Below the pieces are notes generated by a model. The model saw only the letters and a program-made list of their open reading frames with translations, did no database searches and was not told where the DNA came from. Shown one piece after another: positions 46,210 to 53,835 of a stretch of DNA of 64,000 nt. Origin of the DNA: Pseudomonas chlororaphis subsp. piscium. GTDB lineage: Bacteria; Pseudomonadota; Gammaproteobacteria; Pseudomonadales; Pseudomonadaceae. The first letter of the stretch is position 1. The number at the start of each line of letters is the position of its first letter. The translations under genes and the position numbers were made by a program. Where the stretch lies: positions 1,798,001-1,862,000 of the forward strand of contig NZ_CP027707.1 of assembly GCF_003850345.1 (NCBI RefSeq), in the 5' to 3' direction.

Positions 46210-46998
46210 ATGAGAGTCTGGGCAGTTGCCAATCAAAAGGGTGGCGTCGGTAAGACCACCAGTTCCATCGCTTTAGCCGGGTTGCTGGCCGAGGCGGGCA
46301 AGCGCGTGGTCGTGGTCGATCTCGACCCCCACGGCTCCATGACCAGCTATTTCGGCTATGACCCCGACAGCCTGGAACACAGTAACTACGACCTGTTCCT
46401 GCACAAGGGCAGCGTTCCCGAGGGCTTGCCCGGGCAGTTGCTGCTGTCGACCAGCGACGAACGTATTTCCCTGCTGCCATCGAGCACCGCGCTCGCCACC
46501 CTGGAGCGCCAGTCGCCGGGGCAGAGCGGCCTGGGCCTGGTGATCGCCAAGAGCCTGGCGCAGCTGTGGCAGGATTTCGACTATGCGGTGATCGACAGCC
46601 CGCCGTTGCTCGGCGTGCTGATGGTCAACGCCTTGGCGGCGAGCCAGCAACTGGTGATCCCGGTGCAGACCGAGCACCTGGCGGTCAAAGGTCTGGAGCG
46701 CATGGTCAATACCTTGGCGATGATCAACCGCTCGCGCAAACAGGCGCTGCCGTTCAGCATCGTGCCAACCCTGTTCGACCGCCGGACCCAGGCGTCCCTG
46801 GGCACCCTGCGGGTGTTGCGCGACAAGTTCCCGGATGAGATCTGGCAGGGCTATATACCGGTCGACACGCGCCTGCGCGATGCCAGCCGGGCCGGGCTGA
46901 CGCCTTCGCAATTCGACGGCAAGAGCCGCGGCGTGCTGGCCTATCGCGCCTTGCTCAAGCACCTGCTGGCCCAGCAACTTGTCCCGCAGGTGGCCTGA
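46210..46998 (+). CDS. ParA-family ATPase of chemotaxis array positioning (ParC-like)
   Basis: The 262-residue protein has the deviant Walker A motif NQKGGVGKTT (about 8-17), VVVDLDPHGSMTSYFG and the Walker B strand YAVIDSPPLLG. In Vibrio and in pseudomonads a ParA homolog next to cheW genes places chemoreceptor arrays at the pole together with a CheW-domain partner. That partner is the next gene here, which supports this role over plasmid or chromosome partition; no parB or parS is near. Confidence 0.88.
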   Translation: MRVWAVANQKGGVGKTTSSIALAGLLAEAGKRVVVVDLDPHGSMTSYFGYDPDSLEHSNYDLFLHKGSVPEGLPGQLLLSTSDERISLLPSSTALATLERQSPGQSGLGLVIAKSLAQLWQDFDYAVIDSPPLLGVLMVNALAASQQLVIPVQTEHLAVKGLERMVNTLAMINRSRKQALPFSIVPTLFDRRTQASLGTLRVLRDKFPDEIWQGYIPVDTRLRDASRAGLTPSQFDGKSRGVLAYRALLKHLLAQQLVPQVA

Positions 46999-47011
46999 CG
47001 TGCCGGATCAT

Positions 47012-47039
47012 TCAAGTCTGCTGCCGGTCTGGCCGATAA
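47012..47039 (+). promoter_or_regulatory. candidate sigma-28 promoter before the CheW-like gene
   Basis: GCCGATAA at 47032-47039 is an exact FliA -10 element. TCAAGTCT at 47012-47019 resembles the -35 TAAAGTTT with two mismatches and one extra spacer base. The start codon is 43 bp downstream. Confidence 0.5.
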
Positions 47040-47082
47040 ACCCTACAGGTCACTGTGCTGGGTTTTATCCGTGGGCATCCTC

Positions 47083-47985
47083 ATGAACCGTCCTGTCGAC
47101 GTTACGTCCCGACCGCAGCTGGCGCTGCAGTCTTACCTGGACGCGTTGCTGCAGGACGCCACCGAAGAAGAGTTCGTGGTTCCCGAAGCACTGCCGCAGG
47201 TTCAGGCAGCCGTTGAAGAGGTGGTGGCTTCGAGCGAGGTCCTGGATGAGTTCCAGGCCGCGGTGCTCGAAGAGCAGGCTCGCGATGCCCTGGTCCCGCA
47301 CAAGCCGCCAGCCGCGGCTGTTGTCGCGCCGCTGGTCCGGGTTGAGGAGCCTGTGATCGCCCCGGTACTAGAGGCGCCCGCGCCACTGCCGGCCACCCTG
47401 TCGACCGTTGCGCCCTTGCTGCAAGGCCTGGTCGAACCGGTGGTCGAGGTGCATCGGCCGCCCAGCAGCACACCACCACCGGTGGCGGGTGACGACCGGC
47501 CAAGCTGGGCGGCGGAACCCTTCGAGTGCCTGCTGTTCGATGTCGCCGGGTTGACCCTGGCGGTGCCGCTGGTCTGCCTGGGGTCGATCTACTCCCTGGC
47601 GGGGCATGAACTGACGCCGCTGTTCGGCCAGCCGGAATGGTTCCTCGGGATCCTGCCGAGCCAGGCCGGCAACCTGAAAGTGCTGGATACCGCGCGCTGG
47701 GTAATGCCCGATCGTTACCGAGACGACTTCCGCCAGGGCCTGCAATACGTGATCTCGGTCCAGGGCTACGAGTGGGGGCTGGCGGTGCATCAGGTCAGCC
47801 GCTCGTTGCGCCTGGACCCGAACGAAATCAAATGGCGCAGCCACCGTGGCCAGCGGCCATGGCTGGCGGGTACGGTCATCGAGCATATGTGCGCGCTGCT
47901 GGACGTTTCCGAGCTGGCCGAGCTGATCGCCAGCGGCGGGGCGAAACACATGGCTATCAGTAAACCGGCGCCGAAGCCGATATAG
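47083..47985 (+). CDS. CheW-domain protein, ParP-like
   Basis: The 300-residue protein has a long Pro/Val/Ala-rich N-terminal part (about 1-145) that would reach the ParA-like partner. A C-terminal CheW-like domain (about 148-295) follows, with FECLLFDVAGLTLAVPL, WFLGILPSQAGNLKVLDTARWV and a degenerate end. This layout fits ParP, which joins polar arrays by binding CheA. The ATG is preferred to an in-frame GTG 12 bp earlier. A possible FliA promoter lies just upstream. Confidence 0.86.
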   Translation: MNRPVDVTSRPQLALQSYLDALLQDATEEEFVVPEALPQVQAAVEEVVASSEVLDEFQAAVLEEQARDALVPHKPPAAAVVAPLVRVEEPVIAPVLEAPAPLPATLSTVAPLLQGLVEPVVEVHRPPSSTPPPVAGDDRPSWAAEPFECLLFDVAGLTLAVPLVCLGSIYSLAGHELTPLFGQPEWFLGILPSQAGNLKVLDTARWVMPDRYRDDFRQGLQYVISVQGYEWGLAVHQVSRSLRLDPNEIKWRSHRGQRPWLAGTVIEHMCALLDVSELAELIASGGAKHMAISKPAPKPI

Positions 47986-48029
47986 ACCAACAACAGGCTG
48001 CGCCGACGGTGCAGCCACACAGAACACAC

Positions 48030-48049
48030 ACCGTTTCCAACGGTTTTTT
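48030..48049 (+). terminator. small hairpin with T-run before cheW
   Basis: ACCGTT pairs with AACGGT around a TCC loop and is followed by six T residues. It lies 14 bp before the cheW start and would lower read-through from the CheW-like gene, or act as an attenuator. Confidence 0.5.
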
Positions 48050-48063
48050 GAGGGGTCAGGGGT

Positions 48064-48546
48064 ATGAATAAGTCGTCGTCTGCACAGAGTTCCGAAGATC
48101 CGATCCTGCAATGGGTAACCTTCAAGCTGGATAACGAGTCCTACGGCATCAACGTGATGCGCGTGCAGGAAGTCCTGCGCTACACCGAGATCGCACCGGT
48201 ACCGGGTGCCCCGAGCTACGTGCTGGGCATCATCAACCTGCGCGGCAACGTGGTGACCGTGATCGACACCCGCCAGCGCTTCGGCCTGGTGCCGACCGAG
48301 GTCAACGACAACACCCGTATCGTGATCATCGAAGCCGACAAGCAAGTGGTCGGGATCATGGTCGACAGCGTGGCGGAAGTGGTTTACCTGCGTCAGTCGG
48401 AAGTCGAGACCGCGCCGAACGTCGGTAACGAAGAGTCGGCCAAGTTCATCCAGGGCGTGTGCAACAAGAACGGCGAACTGCTGATTCTGGTTGAGCTGGA
48501 CAAGATGATGAGCGAAGAAGAGTGGTCGGAACTGGAGAGTATCTGA
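48064..48546 (+). CDS. cheW: chemotaxis coupling protein CheW
   Basis: CheW links chemoreceptors to CheA. The 160-residue protein is one CheW domain with FKLDNESYGINVMRVQEVLR, PGAPSYVLGIINLRGNVVTVID (pattern), DSVAEVV and ILVELDKMMSEEEW. Its length is standard. A strong GAGGGG-type ribosome site precedes the ATG. A very weak sigma-28-like pair (TAGA, 15 nt, GCCGACGG) occurs at 47983-48009. The DUF2802 gene begins at the next base after its stop. Confidence 0.96.
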   Translation: MNKSSSAQSSEDPILQWVTFKLDNESYGINVMRVQEVLRYTEIAPVPGAPSYVLGIINLRGNVVTVIDTRQRFGLVPTEVNDNTRIVIIEADKQVVGIMVDSVAEVVYLRQSEVETAPNVGNEESAKFIQGVCNKNGELLILVELDKMMSEEEWSELESI

Positions 48547-48939
48547 TTGATTCTTGAGGTTGCGGTAATTGTCCTGTTCCTCTTTTGGGCAGGCACACTG
48601 GCGATGTTCCTGACCTATATCCGCGCTCAGCGGCAGATCGCCGTCCAGCAGGCCCAGGGCGATGCGCTGCGCGATCAGCGCATCAAGGACCTGGCCAAGC
48701 GCGTCGACGATTACCAGAACGGTACGGTGCGCATGGGCGAGGACCTGCATGAGCTGCGCGCGGTGGTCGGCCCGTTGCCGGACAAGCTGGCCCAGCTGGA
48801 ACAGCGCGATCCGTCGAGCCTGTCCTTCGCCCAGGCCGCGCGCCTGGTGGGCATGGGCGCCAGCGTCGACGAACTCACTCAGTCCTGCGGCTTGACCCAG
48901 GCCGAGGCCGAGTTGATGAGCAAGCTGCACAAAAGCTGA
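48547..48939 (+). CDS. DUF2802 membrane-anchored protein
   Basis: The 130-residue protein has an N-terminal membrane helix (about 4-25, VAVIVLFLFWAGTLAMFLTY), a charged coiled coil (about 28-80), and a C-terminal segment with ARLVGMGASVDELTQSCGLTQAEAELMSKLH. That segment looks like a DNA-binding or helix-turn-helix-like fold and is typical of DUF2802. The function is unknown. It follows cheW in many pseudomonads and is read from a TTG directly after the cheW stop, so it is probably co-expressed. Confidence 0.82.
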   Translation: MILEVAVIVLFLFWAGTLAMFLTYIRAQRQIAVQQAQGDALRDQRIKDLAKRVDDYQNGTVRMGEDLHELRAVVGPLPDKLAQLEQRDPSSLSFAQAARLVGMGASVDELTQSCGLTQAEAELMSKLHKS

Positions 48940-48946
48940 AATCCCT

Positions 48947-48977
48947 CTGTAGCCGCAGCCTGTGGCAGCGGCTACAG
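48947..48977. repeat. REP-like palindrome at convergent gene ends
   Basis: CTGTAGCCGC and GCGGCTACAG are perfect ten-base inverted arms with an 11-nt loop, placed between two convergent genes. The arms resemble the extragenic palindromes common in fluorescent pseudomonads. It may also act as a two-way terminator. Confidence 0.6.
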
Positions 48978-48978
48978 A

Positions 48979-49308
48979 TCAGTAATCCTCCCCGCTTTCT
49001 GTCACATCCTTCTCCAGCGCCGCTTCCTGCGGCTCATGCCCGGCCGGGAACTTGCCCTTGAGGTTCCAGGCGAAGGCGATGATTTCGGCAATGGTCCGAT
49101 ACAACTCCTCGGGAATGCTGTCGCCCAGTTCCATGCGCGCCAGCAGTTTCACCAGTTCGGCGTTCTCATAGATCGGCACTTCATAGTCGCGGGCGATCTT
49201 CAGGATGGCTTCGGCCAGTTCGTCGTCGCCCTTGGCGGTCAGCGTGGGGGCGTGCTGCCCGTCGTACTTGAGGGCGATGGCCTGGCGTGGCGGGTTGGGA
49301 TTATTCAT
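48979..49308 (-). CDS. FlhB C-terminal-domain-like protein
   Basis: The 109-residue soluble protein matches only the cytoplasmic part of FlhB/YscU that lies after the autocleavage site. AIALKYDGQHAPTLTAKG aligns with YAVALKYD of FlhB, followed by ILKIARDYEVPIYENAELVKLL and IPEELYRTIAEIIAFAW. The NPTH motif itself is replaced by NPNPPRQ and no membrane helices exist. Such stand-alone FlhB-like proteins occur beside a FliK-like gene, as here with a 4-bp overlap. It may bind export substrates or FliK, but its role is unproven. Confidence 0.87.
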   Translation of the reverse strand: MNNPNPPRQAIALKYDGQHAPTLTAKGDDELAEAILKIARDYEVPIYENAELVKLLARMELGDSIPEELYRTIAEIIAFAWNLKGKFPAGHEPQEAALEKDVTESGEDY

Positions 49309-50876
49309 GCGGTTTCATCGACCCAGCGTTGTTCCAGTCGGGTTTTCGGACCTTGCGGCGGCGTGCCGAGATGGCAGTCCAGGTCGCCGACATCCAGGCC
49401 GGACGCCAGCAGCCGTTCACGCAGGCTGCCCAGATGGCTTTCTATCAGGCTCGCGGTAAATGGCCGTTCCGCCCAGAGCTGGCTGGACAGGCGGCCCTTG
49501 AGCAATTGCGCCTGCACCTGCAGCGGGCCCAGGGGCTCGAGGTCGAACGCCAGTTCGACGCGCCACAGCTGCTGTTTCGGTTCGCGCTCCTGGCGTTTTT
49601 CCTCGGGCGGTTTTTCCGCCGGATCCTCGCGCTGGAGCTTGACCTGCAAGGGCACCACGTCCTGCATCGTGCGCATCGGGATTTCCAACTGCCAGGTGGT
49701 CAGCAGCCGTCCGTCATCGGTCAGGCCGCTCTGTTCCAGGCTCGCCAGCTGATGGCTCTGCAAGCGCGAAACAGCAGCCGCGGCCAGGCGCAGCAGATGT
49801 TCCAGGTCGCCTTCCTCCTCGAGGCTTTGCAGCAGCCGCGAGGGCAGGGGGAAGCCACCCGGCTGGGGCTTGGCGCTGACCTGGCCGAGGGTGCCCAGGG
49901 CGCTGCGGACAAAGCTCGGCAGCACTTGGGCCAGGGTATTGGCGGCAATGATCGCGTTGAAGCTGGTGCTGCTTGGCAGGCCCGGCGTCATCTGGGCGAT
50001 CAGGCGCAGCAGGTTGCCTTTCAGGTCGCCGGCCAGGGCCGGATTGTCGCCGGCCAGCAGCCGCGATTCGAGGAAGGCGCCGCTGTTGCCCAGGGCCTGG
50101 GCCAGCGCCTTGGGGTTGCTCAGTTGCTGGAGGTCGGGCAGGCCGGCGAGCAGCTTGTCCACCGCGGTGCGCAGTTCGCTGGAAGCACTGTCGGACGGCG
50201 GCAGATTCTGCAAGGCATTGATCAGGCCGGTCAGCGAGGCCTGGCGGCTTTGCTGGGTGGCCAGCTGCTGGGCGATCGCCAGTTGCTCCTGACGCCCGCT
50301 CAGCGGCACCAGGCTCAAGCTCTGCGAGCCCTGCACCAGGGCGCTCAGCAGGCTGCCGATACGCAAGGGTTGTGGGCTGTCGATGCTCAGGGTGCTGCCG
50401 CTCAGGGTGGTGTTGAGCAGGCTCACCAGCGAGCGGTAGACCGCCGGTTGTCCGGCTGCCTGGGGTTGCAGCTGGGTGGTCAGCACCTTGCCTTGCAGCA
50501 GGGTGCCCACTGGAAGTTGCGTGGTGTCGATACGGGTCAGGGTGGCGACGCTGGCGGCAATCGCCTGCTGCGCGGTAATGGCCAGGTTGCCGGCCGATGG
50601 CTGGGTCACCGCCAGGCTGGTGCCCAGGGGCAGCGGCTGGTTGCTGGTGGCCTGGACGGTGGTCTGCCGGCCGCTGTCGAGGGTCAGCTTGAGCAACAGC
50701 TGGAATGTCTGGTCCGCCTGCTTGAGCGACAGCACTTCGGCCTTGGCCGATTGGCCGGCGGCGATCAGGCCTTCAAGCGGCTGCAGCAACTTGAGCAGCT
50801 CACCGCTGATCGGCAGCGCGCGCAGGGTTCCCGGCGTCAGCTGTGGCAGCGGAGGAAGGGTGATTTCGCCTGTCAT
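49305..50876 (-). CDS. second FliK-like hook-length control family protein
   Basis: The 523-residue protein is rich in Leu, Gln, Ser and Ala with low-complexity repeats of LLQ/LQ pattern. A C-terminal Flg_hook-like domain (about 395-500; WQLEIPMRTMQDVVPLQVKLQ, WRVELAFDLEPLGPLQVQAQL as pattern) ends in IESHLGSLRERLLASGLDV. It is a FliK relative but distinct from the fliK at 27.5 kb. The ATG giving MTGEITLPPLPQL is chosen. The frame extends 32 codons further without similarity. It overlaps the FlhB-like gene by ATGA and probably forms a two-gene operon with it. Confidence 0.82.
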   Translation of the reverse strand: MTGEITLPPLPQLTPGTLRALPISGELLKLLQPLEGLIAAGQSAKAEVLSLKQADQTFQLLLKLTLDSGRQTTVQATSNQPLPLGTSLAVTQPSAGNLAITAQQAIAASVATLTRIDTTQLPVGTLLQGKVLTTQLQPQAAGQPAVYRSLVSLLNTTLSGSTLSIDSPQPLRIGSLLSALVQGSQSLSLVPLSGRQEQLAIAQQLATQQSRQASLTGLINALQNLPPSDSASSELRTAVDKLLAGLPDLQQLSNPKALAQALGNSGAFLESRLLAGDNPALAGDLKGNLLRLIAQMTPGLPSSTSFNAIIAANTLAQVLPSFVRSALGTLGQVSAKPQPGGFPLPSRLLQSLEEEGDLEHLLRLAAAAVSRLQSHQLASLEQSGLTDDGRLLTTWQLEIPMRTMQDVVPLQVKLQREDPAEKPPEEKRQEREPKQQLWRVELAFDLEPLGPLQVQAQLLKGRLSSQLWAERPFTASLIESHLGSLRERLLASGLDVGDLDCHLGTPPQGPKTRLEQRWVDETA

Positions 50877-50928
50877 CTGGACACAACCTGTGGAGAAATA
50901 AGCCCTCTTGAGAGTAGGGCATCGCATG

Positions 50929-50934
50929 TATAAT
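50929..50934 (+). promoter_or_regulatory. candidate -10 element for the ccm operon
   Basis: TATAAT matches the sigma-70 -10 consensus exactly. The nearest -35-like TTGAGA is only 15 nt upstream, so the promoter is uncertain. It lies in the 198-bp gap between divergent genes, about 140 bp before ccmA. Confidence 0.4.
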
Positions 50935-51074
50935 GCCGCCCGTCTTCGGGGGGCGTGGCGAAAACATCGCAAAAGTTTGACGCAGCTCTCTGGAACAGGC
51001 CGCCGATGCGTTTATTCTGCATCTCTTTAACGGCTGCTCCACCGCCGACTTGAACCCTAAAGGCCCGCGATCAT

Positions 51075-51710
51075 TTGACCAGTCCTCTTCTAGAAGCCGT
51101 AGCGCTAGCCTGTGAGCGCGACCTGCGGCTGCTCTTCGAAAAGCTCGAACTGCGTCTGGCCAGCGGCGACATGTTGCAGATCAGCGGCCCCAACGGCAGC
51201 GGCAAGACCAGCCTGTTGCGCCTGCTGGCGGGGCTGATGCAGCCGACCAGCGGCCAGGTGTTGCTCAACGGCCAGCCGCTCAACGCCCAGCGTGCGGAGC
51301 TGGCGCGCAACCTGTTGTGGATCGGCCATGCAGCGGGGATCAAGGACCTGCTGACCCCTGAGGAAAACCTCAGCTGGCTCTGTGCCCTGCATCAGCCCGC
51401 CGGGCGCGAGGCGATCTGGCAGTCCCTGGCGGCAGTCGGCCTGCGCGGTTTCGAAGATGTGCCCTGTCACACCCTGTCCGCCGGCCAGCAGCGCCGGGTG
51501 GCGCTGGCCCGCCTGTACCTGGACAGCCCGCCGCTGTGGATTCTCGACGAACCCTTCACCGCCCTGGACAAGCAGGGCGTGGCACAACTGGAAGAACACC
51601 TGGCCGGCCACTGCGAACGTGGCGGCATGGTGATCCTTACTACCCACCACACACTGAGCCGCATGCCGGCCGGCTATCGCGACATCGATCTGGGGCATTG
51701 GGCCGTATGA
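51075..51710 (+). CDS. ccmA: cytochrome c maturation ATP-binding protein CcmA
   Basis: CcmA is the ATPase of the CcmABCD complex that releases holo-CcmE. The 211-residue ABC protein has Walker [10 protein letters not shown] (about 37-45), signature LSAGQQRR and Walker [13 protein letters not shown]. The start is a TTG; no in-frame ATG or GTG suits the family N-terminus better. It is the first of nine ccm genes, and its stop overlaps the ccmB ATG. Confidence 0.94.
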   Translation: MTSPLLEAVALACERDLRLLFEKLELRLASGDMLQISGPNGSGKTSLLRLLAGLMQPTSGQVLLNGQPLNAQRAELARNLLWIGHAAGIKDLLTPEENLSWLCALHQPAGREAIWQSLAAVGLRGFEDVPCHTLSAGQQRRVALARLYLDSPPLWILDEPFTALDKQGVAQLEEHLAGHCERGGMVILTTHHTLSRMPAGYRDIDLGHWAV

Positions 51711-52375
51711 GTGTTTTCGGACTGCTGGTTGCCCGCGAATCCCGGCTGCTGTTCCGCCGTCCCGCCGAACTGGCCAACCCGCTGGTATTTTTCGCCATTG
51801 TCGTCTCACTGTTCCCATTGGCGGTGGGACCTGAGACACAATTGTTGCAAACCTTGTCTCCAGGGCTAGTCTGGGTAGCGGCCTTATTATCGGTTTTGCT
51901 CTCGCTGGACGGGCTTTTTCGCAGTGATTTCGAGGACGGATCCTTGGAACAGTGGGTCCTTTCGTCGCACCCCCTGCCTCTTCTGGTTCTGGCCAAGGTA
52001 CTGGCACACTGGGCCTTTTCCGGCCTGGCACTGGTATTGCTTGCGCCCCTGTTGGCATTGATGCTCGGTCTGCCCACAGCCTGTCTGCCGGTGCTGTTGC
52101 TGTCCCTGTTGCTGGGTACTCCGGTGCTCAGTCTGCTGGGAGCGGTGGGCGCGGCGTTGACGGTAGGACTCAAGCGTGGCGGCCTGTTGCTGGCGCTGCT
52201 GATCCTGCCTCTGTACATCCCGGTATTGATTCTCGGCAGCGGCGCCTTGCAGGCGGCCTTGCAGGGTATGCCGGCGACCGGTTATCTGCTGTGGCTTGGG
52301 AGCCTGACCGCCCTGGCAGTAACTCTGACACCTTTTGCAATAGCGGCTGGCCTGAAGATCAGCGTCGGCGAATAA
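51707..52375 (+). CDS. ccmB: cytochrome c maturation membrane protein CcmB
   Basis: CcmB is the membrane partner of CcmA. The 222-residue protein has six membrane segments and the conserved beginning [19 protein letters not shown] and [16 protein letters not shown] loop. The ATG overlaps the ccmA stop (ATGA); the open frame upstream lies in ccmA. A 76-bp gap with a palindrome separates it from ccmC. Confidence 0.95.
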   Translation: MSVFGLLVARESRLLFRRPAELANPLVFFAIVVSLFPLAVGPETQLLQTLSPGLVWVAALLSVLLSLDGLFRSDFEDGSLEQWVLSSHPLPLLVLAKVLAHWAFSGLALVLLAPLLALMLGLPTACLPVLLLSLLLGTPVLSLLGAVGAALTVGLKRGGLLLALLILPLYIPVLILGSGALQAALQGMPATGYLLWLGSLTALAVTLTPFAIAAGLKISVGE

Positions 52376-52381
52376 TGAGGT

Positions 52382-52400
52382 CTGATCAAATTTTGATCAG
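52382..52400. promoter_or_regulatory. palindrome between ccmB and ccmC
   Basis: CTGATCAAA and TTTGATCAG are perfect nine-base arms around a single T. This is operator-like symmetry just after the ccmB stop. It does not fit the Anr box TTGAT-N4-ATCAA, because the half-sites are in reversed order. Confidence 0.35.
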
Positions 52401-52451
52401 TAAAGACCCTGGCCGTGCGTGACAACGCGCGGCACCCGTGATGGAAACAGT

Positions 52452-53207
52452 ATGAACTGGACCTGGTTTCATAAGCTCGGCTCACCCAAGTGGTTTTACG
52501 GCATCAGCAGCAGGTTGTTGCCCTGGTTGAGCATCGCAGCCTTGCTGCTGATCACCGTCGGCGTCGTTTGGGGCCTGGCCTTCGCGCCGCCGGACTATCA
52601 GCAAGGCGACAGCTTCCGCATCATCTACATCCACGTTCCCGCCGCGATGCTGGCCCAGTCCATCTACGTGATGCTGGCAGTGTGCGGGGTGGTGGGCCTG
52701 GTGTGGAAGATGAAACTGGCCGACGTCGCCCTGCAATGCGCGGCCCCCATCGGCGCCTGGATGACCGCCGTGGCGCTGGTCACCGGGGCCATCTGGGGCA
52801 AGCCGACCTGGGGCTCGTGGTGGGTCTGGGACGCACGCCTGACCTCCATGCTGATCCTGCTGTTCCTGTATTTCGGCCTGATCGCCCTGGGCAACGCCAT
52901 CAGCAATCGCGACAGCGCGGCCAAGGCCTGCGCGGTGCTGGCCATCGTCGGGGTGATCAACATCCCGATCATCAAATACTCGGTGGAGTGGTGGAACACC
53001 CTGCACCAGGGCGCGACCTTCACCCTCACCGAAAAACCGGCGATGCCCGTCGAAATGTGGCTGCCGCTGTTGCTGACGGTGCTGGGCTTCTATTGTTTCT
53101 TCGGCGCGGTGCTGTTGCTGCGCATGCGTCTTGAAGTGCTCAAGCGCGAAGCCCGCGCCAGCTGGGTCAGGGCCGAAGTGCAGCACAGCCTGGAGGCGGC
53201 ATCATGA
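52452..53207 (+). CDS. ccmC: haem handling protein CcmC
   Basis: CcmC loads haem onto CcmE. The 251-residue protein has six membrane segments and the tryptophan-rich haem motif [18 protein letters not shown] in a periplasmic loop. Haem-ligand histidines flank it (YIHVPAAM before, TLHQGATF after). The ATG giving [10 protein letters not shown] is used. Its stop overlaps ccmD by ATGA. Confidence 0.96.
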   Translation: MNWTWFHKLGSPKWFYGISSRLLPWLSIAALLLITVGVVWGLAFAPPDYQQGDSFRIIYIHVPAAMLAQSIYVMLAVCGVVGLVWKMKLADVALQCAAPIGAWMTAVALVTGAIWGKPTWGSWWVWDARLTSMLILLFLYFGLIALGNAISNRDSAAKACAVLAIVGVINIPIIKYSVEWWNTLHQGATFTLTEKPAMPVEMWLPLLLTVLGFYCFFGAVLLLRMRLEVLKREARASWVRAEVQHSLEAAS

Positions 53208-53380
53208 GTTTTTCTTCCTTCGCCGACTTTCTCGCCATGGGCCATCACGGCCTGTATGTCTGGTCAGCCTACGGCATCTGCCTGGTGGTGCTGGTCCTCA
53301 ACGTGGCGGTGCCGTTGCTGGCCCGCAAGCGTTACCTGGAACAAGAGGCGCGTCGTCTGCGCCGGGAGAACAATCAGTGA
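53204..53380 (+). CDS. ccmD: haem exporter protein CcmD
   Basis: CcmD is a small single-span protein that stabilises the CcmC-CcmE complex. This 58-residue frame starts [16 protein letters not shown], has one membrane helix (about 18-38, [19 protein letters not shown]) and a strongly basic tail with RRLRRENNQ. This is the standard CcmD plan. It overlaps ccmC at its start and ccmE at its end by four bases each. Confidence 0.93.
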   Translation: MSFSSFADFLAMGHHGLYVWSAYGICLVVLVLNVAVPLLARKRYLEQEARRLRRENNQ

Positions 53381-53832
53381 ATCCGCTGCGTAAAAAGCGT
53401 CTGTTGATCATCCTAGGCGTGCTGGGAGGCGTGGGCGTTGCCGTCGGCCTGGCGCTGAGCGCCCTGCAACAGAACATCAACCTGTTCTACACCCCGACCC
53501 AGATCGCCAACGGCGAAGCCCCCCATGACACGCGGATCCGCGCCGGCGGCATGGTGGCGATGGGTTCGCTGCAACGTTCCGCGGATTCGCTGGACGTGCG
53601 TTTCGTGGTCACCGACTTCAACAAGTCCGTGACCATCACCTACCGCGGCATCCTCCCGGACCTGTTCCGCGAAGGGCAGGGCATCGTCGCCCTGGGCAAG
53701 CTCAATGCCGATGGCGTGGTGGTGGCCGACGAAGTGCTGGCCAAGCACGACGAGAAGTACATGCCGCCGGAAGTGACCAAGGCCCTCAAAGACAGTGGGC
53801 AAATGGCGCCGGCTCCGGCCAAGGAGGGCTGA
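53377..53832 (+). CDS. ccmE: haem chaperone CcmE
   Basis: CcmE carries haem covalently in the periplasm to the ligase. The 151-residue protein has an N-terminal membrane anchor (about 8-28) and a periplasmic OB-fold with haem-binding H124 and Y128 in [14 protein letters not shown]. The tail is short. The GTG at the ccmD overlap is the start; the frame is open upstream within ccmC/ccmD but unrelated. Confidence 0.96.
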   Translation: MNPLRKKRLLIILGVLGGVGVAVGLALSALQQNINLFYTPTQIANGEAPHDTRIRAGGMVAMGSLQRSADSLDVRFVVTDFNKSVTITYRGILPDLFREGQGIVALGKLNADGVVVADEVLAKHDEKYMPPEVTKALKDSGQMAPAPAKEG

Positions 53833-53835
53833 TCG

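Noticed and set aside
47983..48009. Sigma-28 promoter before cheW
   Set aside because: TAGA-N15-GCCGACGG has the right spacing but three mismatches, and a hairpin with a T-run lies downstream. Too weak to list.
52382..52400. Anr/FNR box in the ccmB-ccmC gap
   Set aside because: An Anr box is TTGAT-N4-ATCAA. Here the halves read ATCAA then TTGAT, the reverse order, so it is listed only as a palindrome.
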